Counted from the first letter of the stretch, positions 43,328 through 52,709 are shown. The stretch is 64,000 nucleotides of DNA from AG2 sp036493735 (GCA_036493735.1 DASXPH010000132.1:1-64000), one strand, 5' to 3'. Made by a program: numbers and translations. The notes: generated by a model not told the origin, from the letters alone.

Positions 43328-43653
43328 GAATGACCCTGCTACTGATGCTGCAGCTTCACGGCCCAGGGGACCATCCGGGCGGCGACAGCTGGTTCGGCGT
43401 CGACAAGGTCAAGCACTTCTTCATGGGCGCGTTCGTGCAGAGCGTCGCCTATAGCGCCGTAAGGGCGACCGGCGTGGGTCATGGCGCATCGCTCGCCGCG
43501 GCGAGCGGCGTCACGGCGGGTGTCAGCGTGGGGAAGGAAGTGTGGGATGCGCACACGGGCGGCACCCCGAGCGTTCGAGATCTCACCTGGGACGCGCTCG
43601 GGGCGGGTGCCGCGACAATCGTTCTGCAGCAGTCGCTTCGGACGCCAAATTGA
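43324..43653 (+). CDS. YfiM/DUF2279-like membrane lipoprotein-type protein
   Basis: 109 residues from ATG 43324, which overlaps the glycosylase stop (ATGA). The YfiM signature is present: VDKVKHFFMGAFVQS, and later VGKEVWDAHTGGTPSVRDLTWDALGAGAA. A hydrophobic N-terminus and two further hydrophobic stretches suggest membrane association. Its function is unknown. The operon with a uracil glycosylase looks positional rather than functional. Confidence 0.75.
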   Translation: MRMTLLLMLQLHGPGDHPGGDSWFGVDKVKHFFMGAFVQSVAYSAVRATGVGHGASLAAASGVTAGVSVGKEVWDAHTGGTPSVRDLTWDALGAGAATIVLQQSLRTPN

Positions 43654-43760
43654 GCGACGGTGGGGCCGCCAATCGACGACGTGCTTGCCTTATATTGGTC
43701 GAAGTAGGAGTATGAACGGACTCGGCACTGCGCAGTTCGCCACTCAACCGAATCCGACGA

Positions 43761-43997
43761 ATGAGCAAGCCGTCCGGCCCCGCGCACCAACCGTCATCGT
43801 CGACTGAGGCGGTGCATGACCGACGATCGAATCCGGAGCTGCGGCGGTTGATCGAGGAAATGTTGCAGCGTGTACGGCAAATGAACCGGAACGTCGGGAT
43901 CTGGAGTCCGGAAGAGCGTGCGCGGGCCGAAGCCGATCTGGAGTCGGTCATGGCGCGCGTGCGACGCCTCGCAGGAGAGCGTCGCGCGGAGCAGTAG
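43761..43997 (+). CDS. Short helical protein of unknown function
   Basis: 78 residues. The first about 20 are Ser/Pro-rich and disordered; residues 25-75 form a charged amphipathic helix pair (LRRLIEEMLQRVRQMNR and ERARAEADLESVMARVRRLAG). No domain is known. It precedes ccmE by 24 nt and may be cotranscribed with the cytochrome maturation genes, but the relation is unclear. Confidence 0.5.
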   Translation: MSKPSGPAHQPSSSTEAVHDRRSNPELRRLIEEMLQRVRQMNRNVGIWSPEERARAEADLESVMARVRRLAGERRAEQ

Positions 43998-44021
43998 CAT
44001 GTTGCCTAACGGTAAGGGAAG

Positions 44022-44477
44022 ATGAAAGCGCGAACCAAGTTCCTCATCGGTGGCCTGCTGGTACTCGGCCCGGTGGGTTATCTGATGGCGAGCTCCATCA
44101 AGCAGACGGGCGTCTACTATCTGACGCCGAGCGAGCTGTCGTCGAGGCTCGCCGCGGATTCGAGCTTCCGGAATGTGGGTGTGAAGGTGGGCGCGCGGGT
44201 CGTGCCCGGCTCGATTGAGCGCGATCCCGGCGGCCGCGAGTACGCGTTCCGGGTGACGGACGGCGCGAAGACTTTCCCGGTGGTTTATCGGGGGATTGCG
44301 CCGGACACCTTCACCGACAGCGTGGATGTCGTCGTCGAGGGTCGCATGGGGCGCGACGGAACGTTTCGCGCCACCACCCTGCTCGCCAAGTGCGCGTCCC
44401 GCTACGAGAGCGCGCCTGAGAAATATCGCAGCACTCCGGGCTACAAGGCTGGTCTGGCGGGGAGTAGCCGCGCTTGA
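44022..44477 (+). CDS. ccmE: Cytochrome c maturation heme chaperone CcmE (Cys-type)
   Basis: 151 residues. A single N-terminal membrane anchor (FLIGGLLVLGPVGYLM) is followed by a small OB-fold periplasmic domain. The heme-binding motif is CASRY (Cys124, Tyr128) in LLAKCASRYE, where Escherichia coli-type CcmE has HDENY. The CxxxY variant is known in archaea and some bacteria, where Cys replaces His as the covalent heme ligand. Its stop overlaps the ccmF TTG start. Confidence 0.9.
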   Translation: MKARTKFLIGGLLVLGPVGYLMASSIKQTGVYYLTPSELSSRLAADSSFRNVGVKVGARVVPGSIERDPGGREYAFRVTDGAKTFPVVYRGIAPDTFTDSVDVVVEGRMGRDGTFRATTLLAKCASRYESAPEKYRSTPGYKAGLAGSSRA

Positions 44478-46513
44478 TTCTCGTCGGCGAATTGGCCCTC
44501 TGGGTCGGGTTGCTGATGGCAGCCTGGGCGTGCACCGTCTCGTTCGCGGGTGGTGCGCTCCAGCGCGATGATCTGATTGCCAGCGGGCGCCGCGCTATCT
44601 ACACGACGTTCGCGATGGTGCTCACCGCGTCGATTGGATTATGGACAGCGTTGCTGACGCGCGACTTCTCGCTCGAGTATGTCGCCGGGCACATCAGCGC
44701 GAACATGCCGAACGTGTACGTGTTCACGGCGTTCTGGAGCGGGCAGGCTGGCTCCATGCTCTTCTGGGCGCTGATTCTTTCCTTCTACTCGGCGATTGCC
44801 GTCTACGCGAATCGCGAGCGCAATCGGTCGCTGGTTCCGTACGCGGCGGGCACGTTGGGCGCGATCCTCGTCTTCTTTCTCGCCACGACGTGCTTCAAGG
44901 CGAATCCGTTCACGCGCCTCGACTGGACGCCGATGGATGGTCGCGGGATGAATCCGCAGCTTCAGAATCCCGGCATGGCGATCCATCCGCCGAATCTCTA
45001 CCTCGGTTACGTGGCCACAGCGATTCCCTTCGCGTTCGCAATCGCGGCGCTGGTGACGCGACGGCTGGATGCGGATTGGCTGGGCGTCGTTAGGCGCTGG
45101 TCGCTGCTGTCCTGGTTCTTCCTGACGATCGGGATCGTGCTCGGGATGTGGTGGGCCTATGTCGAGCTGGGTTGGGGCGGCTACTGGGCCTGGGATCCGG
45201 TGGAGAATGCCTCCTTCCTGCCCTGGCTCACCGGCACCGCGTTCCTCCACTCGATCATGATTCAGGAAAAGCGCGGGATGCTCAGGAAGTGGAACGTCGT
45301 GCTCGTCGTGGTGACGTTTTTATTGTCAATCTTCGGCACCTTCATCACTCGCAGCGGAGTGATCGAGAGCGTACACTCGTTCGCGCAATCGCCGGTCGGA
45401 TCCTGGTTCTCGGCGTTCTTCTTCATCGCGACGGGAACGACGATCTATCTCGTCGCGACGCGTTTGAAGAACCTCGAGGCAAAGGCAGAGCTCGAGAGCA
45501 TGGTGAGCCGCGAGGCAGCATTCCTGTACAACAATCTCGTGCTCGTTGGCATCGCGTTCGCCGTGCTCTGGGGAACGCTCTTTCCCATTCTCTCGGAGTG
45601 GGTGCGCGCCGAGAAGATCACCGTTGGGCCGCCGTTCTTCAATGCGGTCAATCGGCCGCTCGGTCTCCTGTTGCTGGCGCTGACGGGCATCGGGCCGCTC
45701 ATCGCGTGGCGCAAGGCATCGACGGCCAATCTCAGGCGACAGTTCATGGTGCCGGCGACGAGCGGCCTCGCGCTCGGGGTCCTGCTCTTCGCGTTAGGTA
45801 TGGGCAGCGGCTACGCGCTCGTCACCTACACCCTGGCCGGGTTCGTCGCCGCGACCATCCTGCAGGAGTTTTACAAAGGCGTGAGCGCGCGCCGCGTAAT
45901 TCACGGTGAAAGCATTCCTGTCGGTTTCGTGAGGCTGGTCGCGCGCAACCGTCGGCGATATGGCGGCTACATCGTGCACGCCGGCATCGTGATGCTCTTC
46001 GCGGCGTTCGCGGGGCTCGCCTTCAAGACCGAGCATGACGTCACCCTGAGGACTGGCCAGCAGTTCGAGACGAATGACCCGTACGGGCACCATTGGCGCT
46101 TCGTGAGCCAGGGTGCGTCCACGGACAAGCGCGCGAACCGCATGGTGACTTCGGTCGCCCTCGAGACCTTCCGCGACGGTAAAGCGGCCGGCTTCATCAC
46201 TTCCGAGAAGCGACAGTACTTCGACAGCGCCGACCGTCCAACGTTCGAGCCCTCGACGGAAGTCGGGATACGGTCGACCGCGAAGCTCGATACCTACGTG
46301 GTGCTCGCCGGAGTACGCGGTGACGTCGCCGAGCTGCGTGTCACGTTCAACCCGCTCGTGGTCTGGGTATGGATCGGCGGCGCCTTGATGGCGATCGGCG
46401 GCTTGATCGTGATGTGGCCGCAGGCGGAGCGTCGGAGAGCCGCCCAAGCAGGGTATGTGTCCGTGCTCGCGCCGGCGCGCGTCGCGGCGCCCGCGGTTGG
46501 CGCTTCGGTGTGA
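44474..46513 (+). CDS. ccmF: Cytochrome c heme lyase subunit CcmF
   Basis: 679 residues from TTG 44474, overlapping the ccmE stop in TTGA. About 15 transmembrane helices. The tryptophan-rich heme-handling WWD motif is GWGGYWAWDPVENASFLPWL near residue 235, followed by FLLSIFGTFITRSGVIESVHSFAQ. A large periplasmic loop near the C-terminus (KTEHDVTLRTGQQFE) is typical. It joins heme from CcmE to apocytochrome c together with CcmH. Confidence 0.95.
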   Translation: MILVGELALWVGLLMAAWACTVSFAGGALQRDDLIASGRRAIYTTFAMVLTASIGLWTALLTRDFSLEYVAGHISANMPNVYVFTAFWSGQAGSMLFWALILSFYSAIAVYANRERNRSLVPYAAGTLGAILVFFLATTCFKANPFTRLDWTPMDGRGMNPQLQNPGMAIHPPNLYLGYVATAIPFAFAIAALVTRRLDADWLGVVRRWSLLSWFFLTIGIVLGMWWAYVELGWGGYWAWDPVENASFLPWLTGTAFLHSIMIQEKRGMLRKWNVVLVVVTFLLSIFGTFITRSGVIESVHSFAQSPVGSWFSAFFFIATGTTIYLVATRLKNLEAKAELESMVSREAAFLYNNLVLVGIAFAVLWGTLFPILSEWVRAEKITVGPPFFNAVNRPLGLLLLALTGIGPLIAWRKASTANLRRQFMVPATSGLALGVLLFALGMGSGYALVTYTLAGFVAATILQEFYKGVSARRVIHGESIPVGFVRLVARNRRRYGGYIVHAGIVMLFAAFAGLAFKTEHDVTLRTGQQFETNDPYGHHWRFVSQGASTDKRANRMVTSVALETFRDGKAAGFITSEKRQYFDSADRPTFEPSTEVGIRSTAKLDTYVVLAGVRGDVAELRVTFNPLVVWVWIGGALMAIGGLIVMWPQAERRRAAQAGYVSVLAPARVAAPAVGASV

Positions 46514-46564
46514 AGGGCAGACTGGAGCGGGTGAAAGGCGCAAAGGCAAAATGAGAAGTTGGTG

Positions 46565-47182
46565 ATGAATCGTCGAGAGTTTCTGTCGCGCCTCACGGTT
46601 GGCGCCGCCGGGGCGAGTGTGTCGACCGTCGCGATTGCGCGCGCGGCGCGCGCGCAGGCACAACAGTCGCCGACTGCCGTCGACTCGTCGAACCTGTTCG
46701 CGATGGACCAATCGGCGTCGCGCCCGGTGCGGTTGCCTCCGAAGCCTGGATCGCGTGTCGTCGTGAGCGCCGCGGAACGTGATGCCGTCGAGCACCGCAT
46801 TCGGTGCCAGTGCGGATGCACGCTGGACGTCTTTACCTGTCGCACGACGGACTTCAGCTGCCAGGTATCGCCTTCGATGCACCGTGACGTGATGGCGCTC
46901 GTCTCCGGCGGCTACACCGCCCAGGAGATCCTCGATGCATTCGTCGGAGTGTATGGTGAGCGCGTGCTCATGGCCCCGCCGGCGACCGGATTCAACCTGT
47001 TAGGCTGGCTCGCGCCCTTTGCCGCGCTCGGGGGCGGCGCCCTGGTCGTCTCCGTGCTGCTGAGGAACTGGCGGCGCGCGGCTCCCACGGGCCCTGTAGC
47101 CGGTTTGAGCACCGCGCGTCCAACCGACGCCACTGCCGACGAGCTGGCAAGACTCGAGGCCGCGGTGCGCGACGACCGATGA
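46565..47182 (+). CDS. ccmH: CcmH-like thiol-disulfide protein with Tat signal
   Basis: 205 residues from ATG 46565 (the TTG at 46559 is also possible). The N-terminus has the twin-arginine motif RREFL plus a hydrophobic stretch, an unusual export route for CcmH. The redox motif is IRCQCGCTLDVF (Cys81, 83, 85), replacing the usual LRCxxCQ, with additional Cys92 and Cys99. One C-terminal transmembrane helix follows. It should keep apocytochrome haem-binding Cys residues reduced. The ATGA overlap couples it to the ccmI-like gene. Confidence 0.85.
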   Translation: MNRREFLSRLTVGAAGASVSTVAIARAARAQAQQSPTAVDSSNLFAMDQSASRPVRLPPKPGSRVVVSAAERDAVEHRIRCQCGCTLDVFTCRTTDFSCQVSPSMHRDVMALVSGGYTAQEILDAFVGVYGERVLMAPPATGFNLLGWLAPFAALGGGALVVSVLLRNWRRAAPTGPVAGLSTARPTDATADELARLEAAVRDDR

Positions 47183-47679
47183 GTGCCGCGATCGTCGCGC
47201 TCGTCATCGGTACGCTGCTCGCCATTGGCGCCCTGGCGTTCGTGCTCTATCCGCTCTTCTTCGACCCGCGTGCGCCACATGGCGTAGCGCCGCGGTCCGC
47301 TGGCGGCAGCTCCTGGTCCGATGACGTCGCGATTGACGCGTTGCGTGAGATCGAATTCGACAGGGCGACCGGCAAGCTGTCCGACGCCGATTACTCACAG
47401 CTTAAAGAGCAATACACTCGTCAGGCGCTGGCGCGGATGCGCTCGTCCGGGGAAGAGCGCCCGGTGGTCACGGGCGATGACGAAGTGGAAACGGCCATCC
47501 GCGCGTATCGAACGGCTCATCCGAGCTGCAACCGATGTGGACCGCGACCGGAAGCGGATGCGTCGTTTTGCTCGAGCTGCGGGCGTTATCTACCGGGCAG
47601 CTGTGAGCAGTGCGGGCGTCGAGTCGAAGAGATCGGAGCCCGATTCTGCGCCGCCTGCGGCCATCGTCTCGCGGCGTGA
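47179..47679 (+). CDS. CcmI-like membrane protein with C-terminal double zinc ribbon
   Basis: 166 residues. One N-terminal transmembrane helix (LVIGTLLAIGALAFVLYPLFF) and the following AIDALREIEFDRATGKLSDADYSQLKEQY resemble the N-terminus of CcmI/CycH. Instead of CcmI's TPR domain the C-terminus carries two CxxC zinc ribbons (SCNRCG, FCSSCG, SCEQCG, FCAACG). I infer a Gemmatimonadota-like variant of the CcmI chaperone. Confidence 0.7.
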   Translation: MSAAIVALVIGTLLAIGALAFVLYPLFFDPRAPHGVAPRSAGGSSWSDDVAIDALREIEFDRATGKLSDADYSQLKEQYTRQALARMRSSGEERPVVTGDDEVETAIRAYRTAHPSCNRCGPRPEADASFCSSCGRYLPGSCEQCGRRVEEIGARFCAACGHRLAA

Positions 47680-47708
47680 TTTTCTGACGCGTTAGGCGGA
47701 GGAAAAAC

Positions 47709-47743
47709 GAGAAGCCCCGAACGGCTTACGTTCGGGGCTTCTC
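47709..47743 (-). terminator. Intrinsic terminator of the Lys/Ala-rich protein gene
   Basis: A perfect 15-bp stem (47709-47723 with 47729-47743, GAGAAGCCCCGAACG) with a 5-nt loop. On the minus strand it is followed by GTTTTTCC, so it mainly ends the gene at 47770. It is also downstream of the ccm operon and may stop plus-strand transcription. Confidence 0.85.
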
Positions 47744-47769
47744 ATGTTGTCCGGTGCCAGGAACGAGCT

Positions 47770-48021
47770 TTACTCCTCGCTCTTCTTCGCGGTCGTGTCG
47801 GCCTTCGCCTTGGACGACTTCTTCGCCCTGCGCTTCGTGCTGGCGGTCTTGGTGCTGGACTTCGACGCACTGGCGGCCGACTTCGAGGCGGCCGGCTTCG
47901 CGGCCTTCGCCATCGCCTTCGTGGTGTCCTTCTTACCTTGCTGGGCCGCCTGCGCATGCAGTTGCGGAGCAACGGCGAGCATCAGGGCCGCGGCTGCCGC
48001 GGCGATGCTGAGACGCTTCAT
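47770..48021 (-). CDS. Secreted Lys/Ala/Ser-rich protein
   Basis: 83 residues with GGAGGAAGT upstream of the ATG. A clear signal peptide (LSIAAAAAALMLAVAPQLHAQA) precedes a tail made of Lys, Ala, Ser and Thr with no hydrophobic core, which resembles histone H1-like or cell-surface polycationic tails. It is likely disordered and exported. Its mRNA has its own intrinsic terminator. Confidence 0.7.
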   Translation of the reverse strand: MKRLSIAAAAAALMLAVAPQLHAQAAQQGKKDTTKAMAKAAKPAASKSAASASKSSTKTASTKRRAKKSSKAKADTTAKKSEE

Positions 48022-48103
48022 ACTTCCTCCGAATGGGTGGGTGGGGTCAGCACGCGGTGGGGCCGCGTGACAGGTATTTCGACCCCGGGATCACGGGTAC
48101 GGT

Positions 48104-48125
48104 CACAGTGCCGTTCGGCACTGTG
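48104..48125 (-). other. 9-bp perfect hairpin downstream of the ABC permease gene
   Basis: CACAGTGCC and GGCACTGTG flank a 4-nt loop. It is downstream of the minus-strand permease gene but has no T-run in either direction, so it may help mRNA stability or termination only weakly. Confidence 0.4.
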
Positions 48126-48160
48126 GCCGTATGCGTGATCGGCCTTCCCTCTCGCGAGAC

Positions 48161-49876
48161 CTACCGTTCGATGGCCTGCAGGCGGCGTAAGGCGACTTTG
48201 ATCGGAACCAGTGTCGAGAGGAGACAGAGGGTGCCGGCCAGGCCGAATCCCACCACCATCTCCGTCACGTCGTTTGGGGACCCAAAGGCGCGTGCGTGCA
48301 AGTAACCGTAGACCGGCCGCGCCTCGAAGATCACCACACCACCGATGACGGCCACCGATGCCATCATGAACAACAAGCCGCCAAACGAGGTCGGGATCTG
48401 TGCCGCGTTCTCCGTCTCGAACTGCGGAAAGAGCGTTCCGAAACCCAGCGCGAGTCCCGCGAGCGCCAGCGTCATCGCGGCGATCGTGACGATCGAGACC
48501 ATGAACATGAAGACGCTCACCTGCAGCAGATAGTTCGTCACTCCGACGATCAGGAGCGCGAGTATCAGCAGCGGCAGCGTGCCGACCCAGAACTTGGACC
48601 AGAGCAGGTCGCGAATGGACATGGGGCTCGAGCGCAGCAGCCAGAGTGTGCGCCCTTCGAGGCTCACACCGGGGAAGATGAACCGTGCTGCAATCGAGGC
48701 CAGCACAAAGCCCGCGAGCACGAGATTCAGAAACGGCACCACATTTCTGAGGAAGAACGTCATGCCGTCGCCCTTGAGGGGCAGGAACTTGATGTTGAAC
48801 ACGTAGACGACGACGAGCACCGCCAGGAGAAGGAGCTGCGACCACTGGGTCGTGTCCCGGAAGAAGAGACGCACTTCCTTGAGCACCAGCTCGCGGCGGA
48901 GAACGCCTAACGGGGCCAGAGCTCGATCCGCAACGCGGGAGAACCAGCCGCTGCGCGCCCATCGCTGCGCGCTCTCCTGGGCCTTGCTGAATCCCTGTGG
49001 ATAGAGACGCCAATGCAAAGCAGCGCCGAGCACGACCGCCGATGCCGCCGTGGACCAGAGCAGATACCAGGGCAGCAGATCCGTCTTGTAGGTGAGCCAG
49101 GACATCGTAGCGCGCTGCACCCACTCGCTAGGCAACAGTGGCGACGTAGGCGTTCGCAGCAGCGTGATGAAGTCCACGAGCGACCGGAACCCCTCTGGCT
49201 TGGCGAAGCGCTCCGGCCTGACGAGCCGGAACAGCAGTACGACGCCGCTGGCCGTGAGGATTGCGATGACGCTGAGAATGTCGCGCGTTCGCCGCGCCGG
49301 GAAAATGTTCACCAGCAACAGCGTGATCGCCGAGCCGATGGCCGCCGGCAGGAGCAGGAAGGGAACGAGTAGCCCCGCGACAATGAATGGAAAGAACCAC
49401 CCGCCCTCGTACACCACCCCATACGCCGCGAAGAGCGGAATGGCCATCAGCAGCACCATCCAGCTCGAGTGAACGAGCGTTTCCATGAGTTTCGCGCCAT
49501 ACAACTTCAACCAATCGACCGGCCCCGCGACGAGGAGGTCCAGATCCCGCGCGAGAAAAAAACTCGACAGCGCGGTGATGACGTTCGACAACAGCAGAAT
49601 CGAGAAGAAGCCGACCAGGATCAGGCCGAGCAGCTTGCCGGCCAGAAGCGGCCCAATCTCCTGCACGCCGCGGAAATACTTCAGTAATCTGAAAACAACG
49701 CCGAAGATGAACGCCCAGAATAGGACGCCGAATATCGCGAGCACCAGCCAGCGGGCTGTGCGCCCGCGCTCACCCGCCATCGCTTTCGTTCTCGCGGTGA
49801 GCACCTTCGGGCGTAGCAGGTGAAAGAGCGACGGATCGGGCCGGCGCGGCTCGTCGACGCTGACGAAATCAAGCAT
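48161..49876 (-). CDS. ABC-type exporter permease
   Basis: 571 residues with about 12 predicted transmembrane helices. The two-half architecture with long soluble middle part (residues about 270-330) matches the putative ABC exporter permease family (PF16949-like) seen next to an ATPase. It overlaps the ATPase gene by 8 nt, so the two form a transporter. The substrate is unknown. It is the last gene of the cutA/TPR/macro/transglutaminase/ABC run. Confidence 0.8.
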   Translation of the reverse strand: MLDFVSVDEPRRPDPSLFHLLRPKVLTARTKAMAGERGRTARWLVLAIFGVLFWAFIFGVVFRLLKYFRGVQEIGPLLAGKLLGLILVGFFSILLLSNVITALSSFFLARDLDLLVAGPVDWLKLYGAKLMETLVHSSWMVLLMAIPLFAAYGVVYEGGWFFPFIVAGLLVPFLLLPAAIGSAITLLLVNIFPARRTRDILSVIAILTASGVVLLFRLVRPERFAKPEGFRSLVDFITLLRTPTSPLLPSEWVQRATMSWLTYKTDLLPWYLLWSTAASAVVLGAALHWRLYPQGFSKAQESAQRWARSGWFSRVADRALAPLGVLRRELVLKEVRLFFRDTTQWSQLLLLAVLVVVYVFNIKFLPLKGDGMTFFLRNVVPFLNLVLAGFVLASIAARFIFPGVSLEGRTLWLLRSSPMSIRDLLWSKFWVGTLPLLILALLIVGVTNYLLQVSVFMFMVSIVTIAAMTLALAGLALGFGTLFPQFETENAAQIPTSFGGLLFMMASVAVIGGVVIFEARPVYGYLHARAFGSPNDVTEMVVGFGLAGTLCLLSTLVPIKVALRRLQAIER

Positions 49877-50627
49877 CCAGCACGTCCACCAGTGCGCGCG
49901 CCGCGTTCTCGCCCGTGAGCTTGAGGAAGATGTGCTCGAGACCCGTGGCGCCGGCCTCCGCGTCGCGCCGCAGCTCGTCCATCGTGCCGCACGCGCGGAT
50001 CTTTCCGCCCTGGATGATGCCGATGCGGTCGCATAACGACTGTGCGACCTCGAGGGTGTGCGTGGACATCATGATCGTGTGGCCGCGACGCGTGTACTCC
50101 CGAAAAAGATCCTTGAGGATCTTGGCCGCCTTCGGATCGAGACCGACCATTGGCTCGTCGACGACGATCACTTCGGGGCGGTGTACGAACGCGCTCGAGA
50201 TGATCAGTTTCTGACGCATCCCGTGGCTGTAGCTCTCGACCAACTCGTCGCGCCATTCTTCGAGATCGAACAGCGCCAGGAGCTCGCGTGCGCGATGCTC
50301 GATCGCCGGCCCGCTCTGGTCGTACAGTCCCGCGACGAAACGAAGGAACTCGGCGCCGGTGAGCTTTTCGTATATGAACGGCCGATCGGGGATGAAGCCG
50401 AGCTTCGATTTGGCAGCGCGTGGATCGCCGACGATGTCGATGCCGGCGATCTCGATGCGACCTGCGGTTGGCCGAAGGATGCCCGCGATCATGCGCAACG
50501 TCGTCGTCTTTCCGGCTCCATTCGGCCCGAGAAATCCGAACAGCTGGCCGCGTGGCACCGAGAGGTCGATCTGATCGACGGCGGTGAAGGAGCCGTAGCG
50601 CTTCGTGAGGGCGGAGAGGCGAATCAT
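49869..50627 (-). CDS. ABC transporter ATP-binding protein
   Basis: 252 residues. Walker A GPNGAGKTT near residue 36, Q loop in LGFIPDRPF, signature YSHGMRQKL and Walker B VIVVDEPMVGLD, then an H-loop His in STHTLE. It energises the permease encoded next, by ATP hydrolysis. It lies 10 nt after the transglutaminase-like gene. Confidence 0.95.
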   Translation of the reverse strand: MIRLSALTKRYGSFTAVDQIDLSVPRGQLFGFLGPNGAGKTTTLRMIAGILRPTAGRIEIAGIDIVGDPRAAKSKLGFIPDRPFIYEKLTGAEFLRFVAGLYDQSGPAIEHRARELLALFDLEEWRDELVESYSHGMRQKLIISSAFVHRPEVIVVDEPMVGLDPKAAKILKDLFREYTRRGHTIMMSTHTLEVAQSLCDRIGIIQGGKIRACGTMDELRRDAEAGATGLEHIFLKLTGENAARALVDVLDA

Positions 50628-50637
50628 GGGCGAGGGG

Positions 50638-52209
50638 CTAGTCCCTGAGCACGTCGATTTTCAGTCTTCCCATCAGACGAATCATCTCCGCCTGACGTCC
50701 CAAGCCACCGATGGTGAAGCGCAGGTGCGCGGCATCCGCGGGGAACTCACCGAAGGTCGGATCGACCGATACCCAATCACGGAGAAAAATTTCCGGCCAG
50801 GCGTGGTAGTAGAACTTGCCGTCGATGTAGGTGAGGCCCGCATCGACTCGGGCTGGAATGCCCGCCGCGCGCGCGAGGGCGACGAACAGTTGCGCGTGCT
50901 CGTTACAATCGCCGGCACGCGCCCGCAGTACCTGGAGCGCGCTCGGAATACCAAAGGTGATGCGCTTGGTGAGTGAGTCGTAAACCCACTGATTGATCCG
51001 CTCGGCGACGACTCGCGGGTCGCGCTGGCCGCGCGCAAGCCGTCGCGCCAGCCTGACGATCTCCGGATGGTTACTCTGCACCAGCGGCTCCGCCATCGTC
51101 AGCTCCGGCATCAGGCGTCGTCCGCCATCGGGAAGCGAGTAGGCCGCCTCGAACGCCGACGCGGGCTCACGCGTCACGGCGAGCGTGTCACCATGCAGAC
51201 GCTGGCGCGGGCTCCTCAGATCGAACCCGCGCAGATCGGCATTGCCTAACGTCACTCTCAGCGACGCGAGATTTGCGTCGAGACGCCGATTCGCGCCGAT
51301 CGCCGTCGTCTCGAGTATGTCGCGGTCCTGAGTGACGGCGGGTGTCGCATTGGTCTTCGCTGCCGAAAGCCGCCAGTTCTCGAACGCGACCTCGTAAGGA
51401 CGTCGGCGGAGCACAAAGCCGAGCTGAGAAGTCTCGACGACGCGACCCAGCTCGTCGATCCATCCCGTGAAGCCCGCGGCACCCGCTCCGGTGTCGGTCA
51501 CGACGCGGAACGCCCGCAGCGTGTCAGGCTGTACCCCGATCCAGCGACCCGTCGACTTGTCGAGACTGGAGCTGTCGTCGACGACGAACGTCGATTCGGC
51601 CGCAATCTCGAGCGAGACCCGGCGCGGCGTCAGGCCGATCGGATCGAAGACGGGGAGTGAGAGCTTCTTGCCGACTCCGGGCTCCTGAGTCAGCGCGACG
51701 GCCAGGGGCAGGAGCGTCGGGAGAAGAATCGGTCCGGACAGCTTGATGTGTTGCGTATCGACCGGCGCGTCGCTTCCCGTTGCGAGCACGAGGACGAGCG
51801 ACGAATCGTCGACGACGCGTCCGCGCGCCACGATCGGCGCGGCGTCGCCCTCGAAAGTGACAGCGAACGCCTTGGTTCGCAGCGCGCGCGTGAGTACGAC
51901 GTGTGTATGCGCGGAGGCGCGATGAACGCGGCCACCGACGGGAAGGTCGGCAACGAGGTAATCGTCGACGGAGATCGTCGACGTCGCGGTATCGATCGAA
52001 GACGACGCGAAGCCGATCTGCCGATCGCCCTGCATCACGGCGTAATAGACCGCGCCAGGTGACACCCGGAGGGCCGCCTCCGCGAGCCGCTCGGTACTCG
52101 GCCGGAAGTACTCCCGCCTAACGAGGAAGCCGAGCCCGCCCAGCCAGAGGAGGAGAATGAGGGCGGCGAGCATAACGCGCGGATTCTTCAAGGGACTCTG
52201 GTTCGTCAT
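50638..52209 (-). CDS. Membrane-anchored transglutaminase-like protein
   Basis: 523 residues. One N-terminal transmembrane anchor (VMLAALILLLWLGGLGFLV) and a long N-terminal region of beta-like stretches with no named domain. The C-terminal transglutaminase core has catalytic Cys in ARAGDCNEHAQLF, His in YYHAWPEIF and Asp in VSVDPTFGEF. Such bacterial proteins may cleave or crosslink peptides in the periplasm. It overlaps the macro-domain gene by 4 nt, so it is coupled to it. Confidence 0.85.
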   Translation of the reverse strand: MTNQSPLKNPRVMLAALILLLWLGGLGFLVRREYFRPSTERLAEAALRVSPGAVYYAVMQGDRQIGFASSSIDTATSTISVDDYLVADLPVGGRVHRASAHTHVVLTRALRTKAFAVTFEGDAAPIVARGRVVDDSSLVLVLATGSDAPVDTQHIKLSGPILLPTLLPLAVALTQEPGVGKKLSLPVFDPIGLTPRRVSLEIAAESTFVVDDSSSLDKSTGRWIGVQPDTLRAFRVVTDTGAGAAGFTGWIDELGRVVETSQLGFVLRRRPYEVAFENWRLSAAKTNATPAVTQDRDILETTAIGANRRLDANLASLRVTLGNADLRGFDLRSPRQRLHGDTLAVTREPASAFEAAYSLPDGGRRLMPELTMAEPLVQSNHPEIVRLARRLARGQRDPRVVAERINQWVYDSLTKRITFGIPSALQVLRARAGDCNEHAQLFVALARAAGIPARVDAGLTYIDGKFYYHAWPEIFLRDWVSVDPTFGEFPADAAHLRFTIGGLGRQAEMIRLMGRLKIDVLRD

Positions 52210-52709
52210 AGTCCGCTCCGCTGGAGCGCAGCTGAAAGCGCGCGCTCCTCGTCCGGCGTTTCGGCGATGAGCGTGATGTCTTCGGGAAACGTCGCTGCTC
52301 CGAGGTGTTGGGCTATCACCGAGAGCATGACCTGCGCGCTCTCGTCCACATCGAGATTACCAGCACCGAGCCCGAATGGGGGAATCGCGATATCGCGGAT
52401 CTCCCACGACTCGACACGCTGCAATGCGCTCGTGAGGGCACGCCGCACGCTGTCGGACGTGACGCGTTCGGTGCGACTCATAACGACCGCGTGGACGAGC
52501 AGCTCGGCGCGCAGAGCGCCCGCGGATGTCACAACGGCGGCGCCGACAGGCAGCGGCTCATGGAGGTGTATCTGATCGTGCAACTGTGCTCCTGCGGCGA
52601 GCTCGAGTCGTCGAAGGAGCGGCGTCGTCGCACCGAGATCCTCGTTCACTGGACGGACGATTGCCTCTCCGTCGAAGAACGCGAGATCATCGATGCGTAC
52701 GCGAATCAC
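52206..52709 (-). CDS. Macro-domain protein (ADP-ribose-binding type)
   Basis: 167 residues. Macro-domain signature: DGEAIVRPVNEDL, AAVVTSAGALRAELLVHAVV (residues 57-76) and IAIPPFGLGAGNLDVDESAQVML, with the glycine-rich GLGAGN loop. Macro domains bind or remove ADP-ribose. The usual first-loop NAAN is replaced by RPVNED, so this is a divergent member and catalytic activity is uncertain. It overlaps both neighbours by 4 nt. Confidence 0.8.
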   Translation of the reverse strand: MIRVRIDDLAFFDGEAIVRPVNEDLGATTPLLRRLELAAGAQLHDQIHLHEPLPVGAAVVTSAGALRAELLVHAVVMSRTERVTSDSVRRALTSALQRVESWEIRDIAIPPFGLGAGNLDVDESAQVMLSVIAQHLGAATFPEDITLIAETPDEERALSAALQRSGL

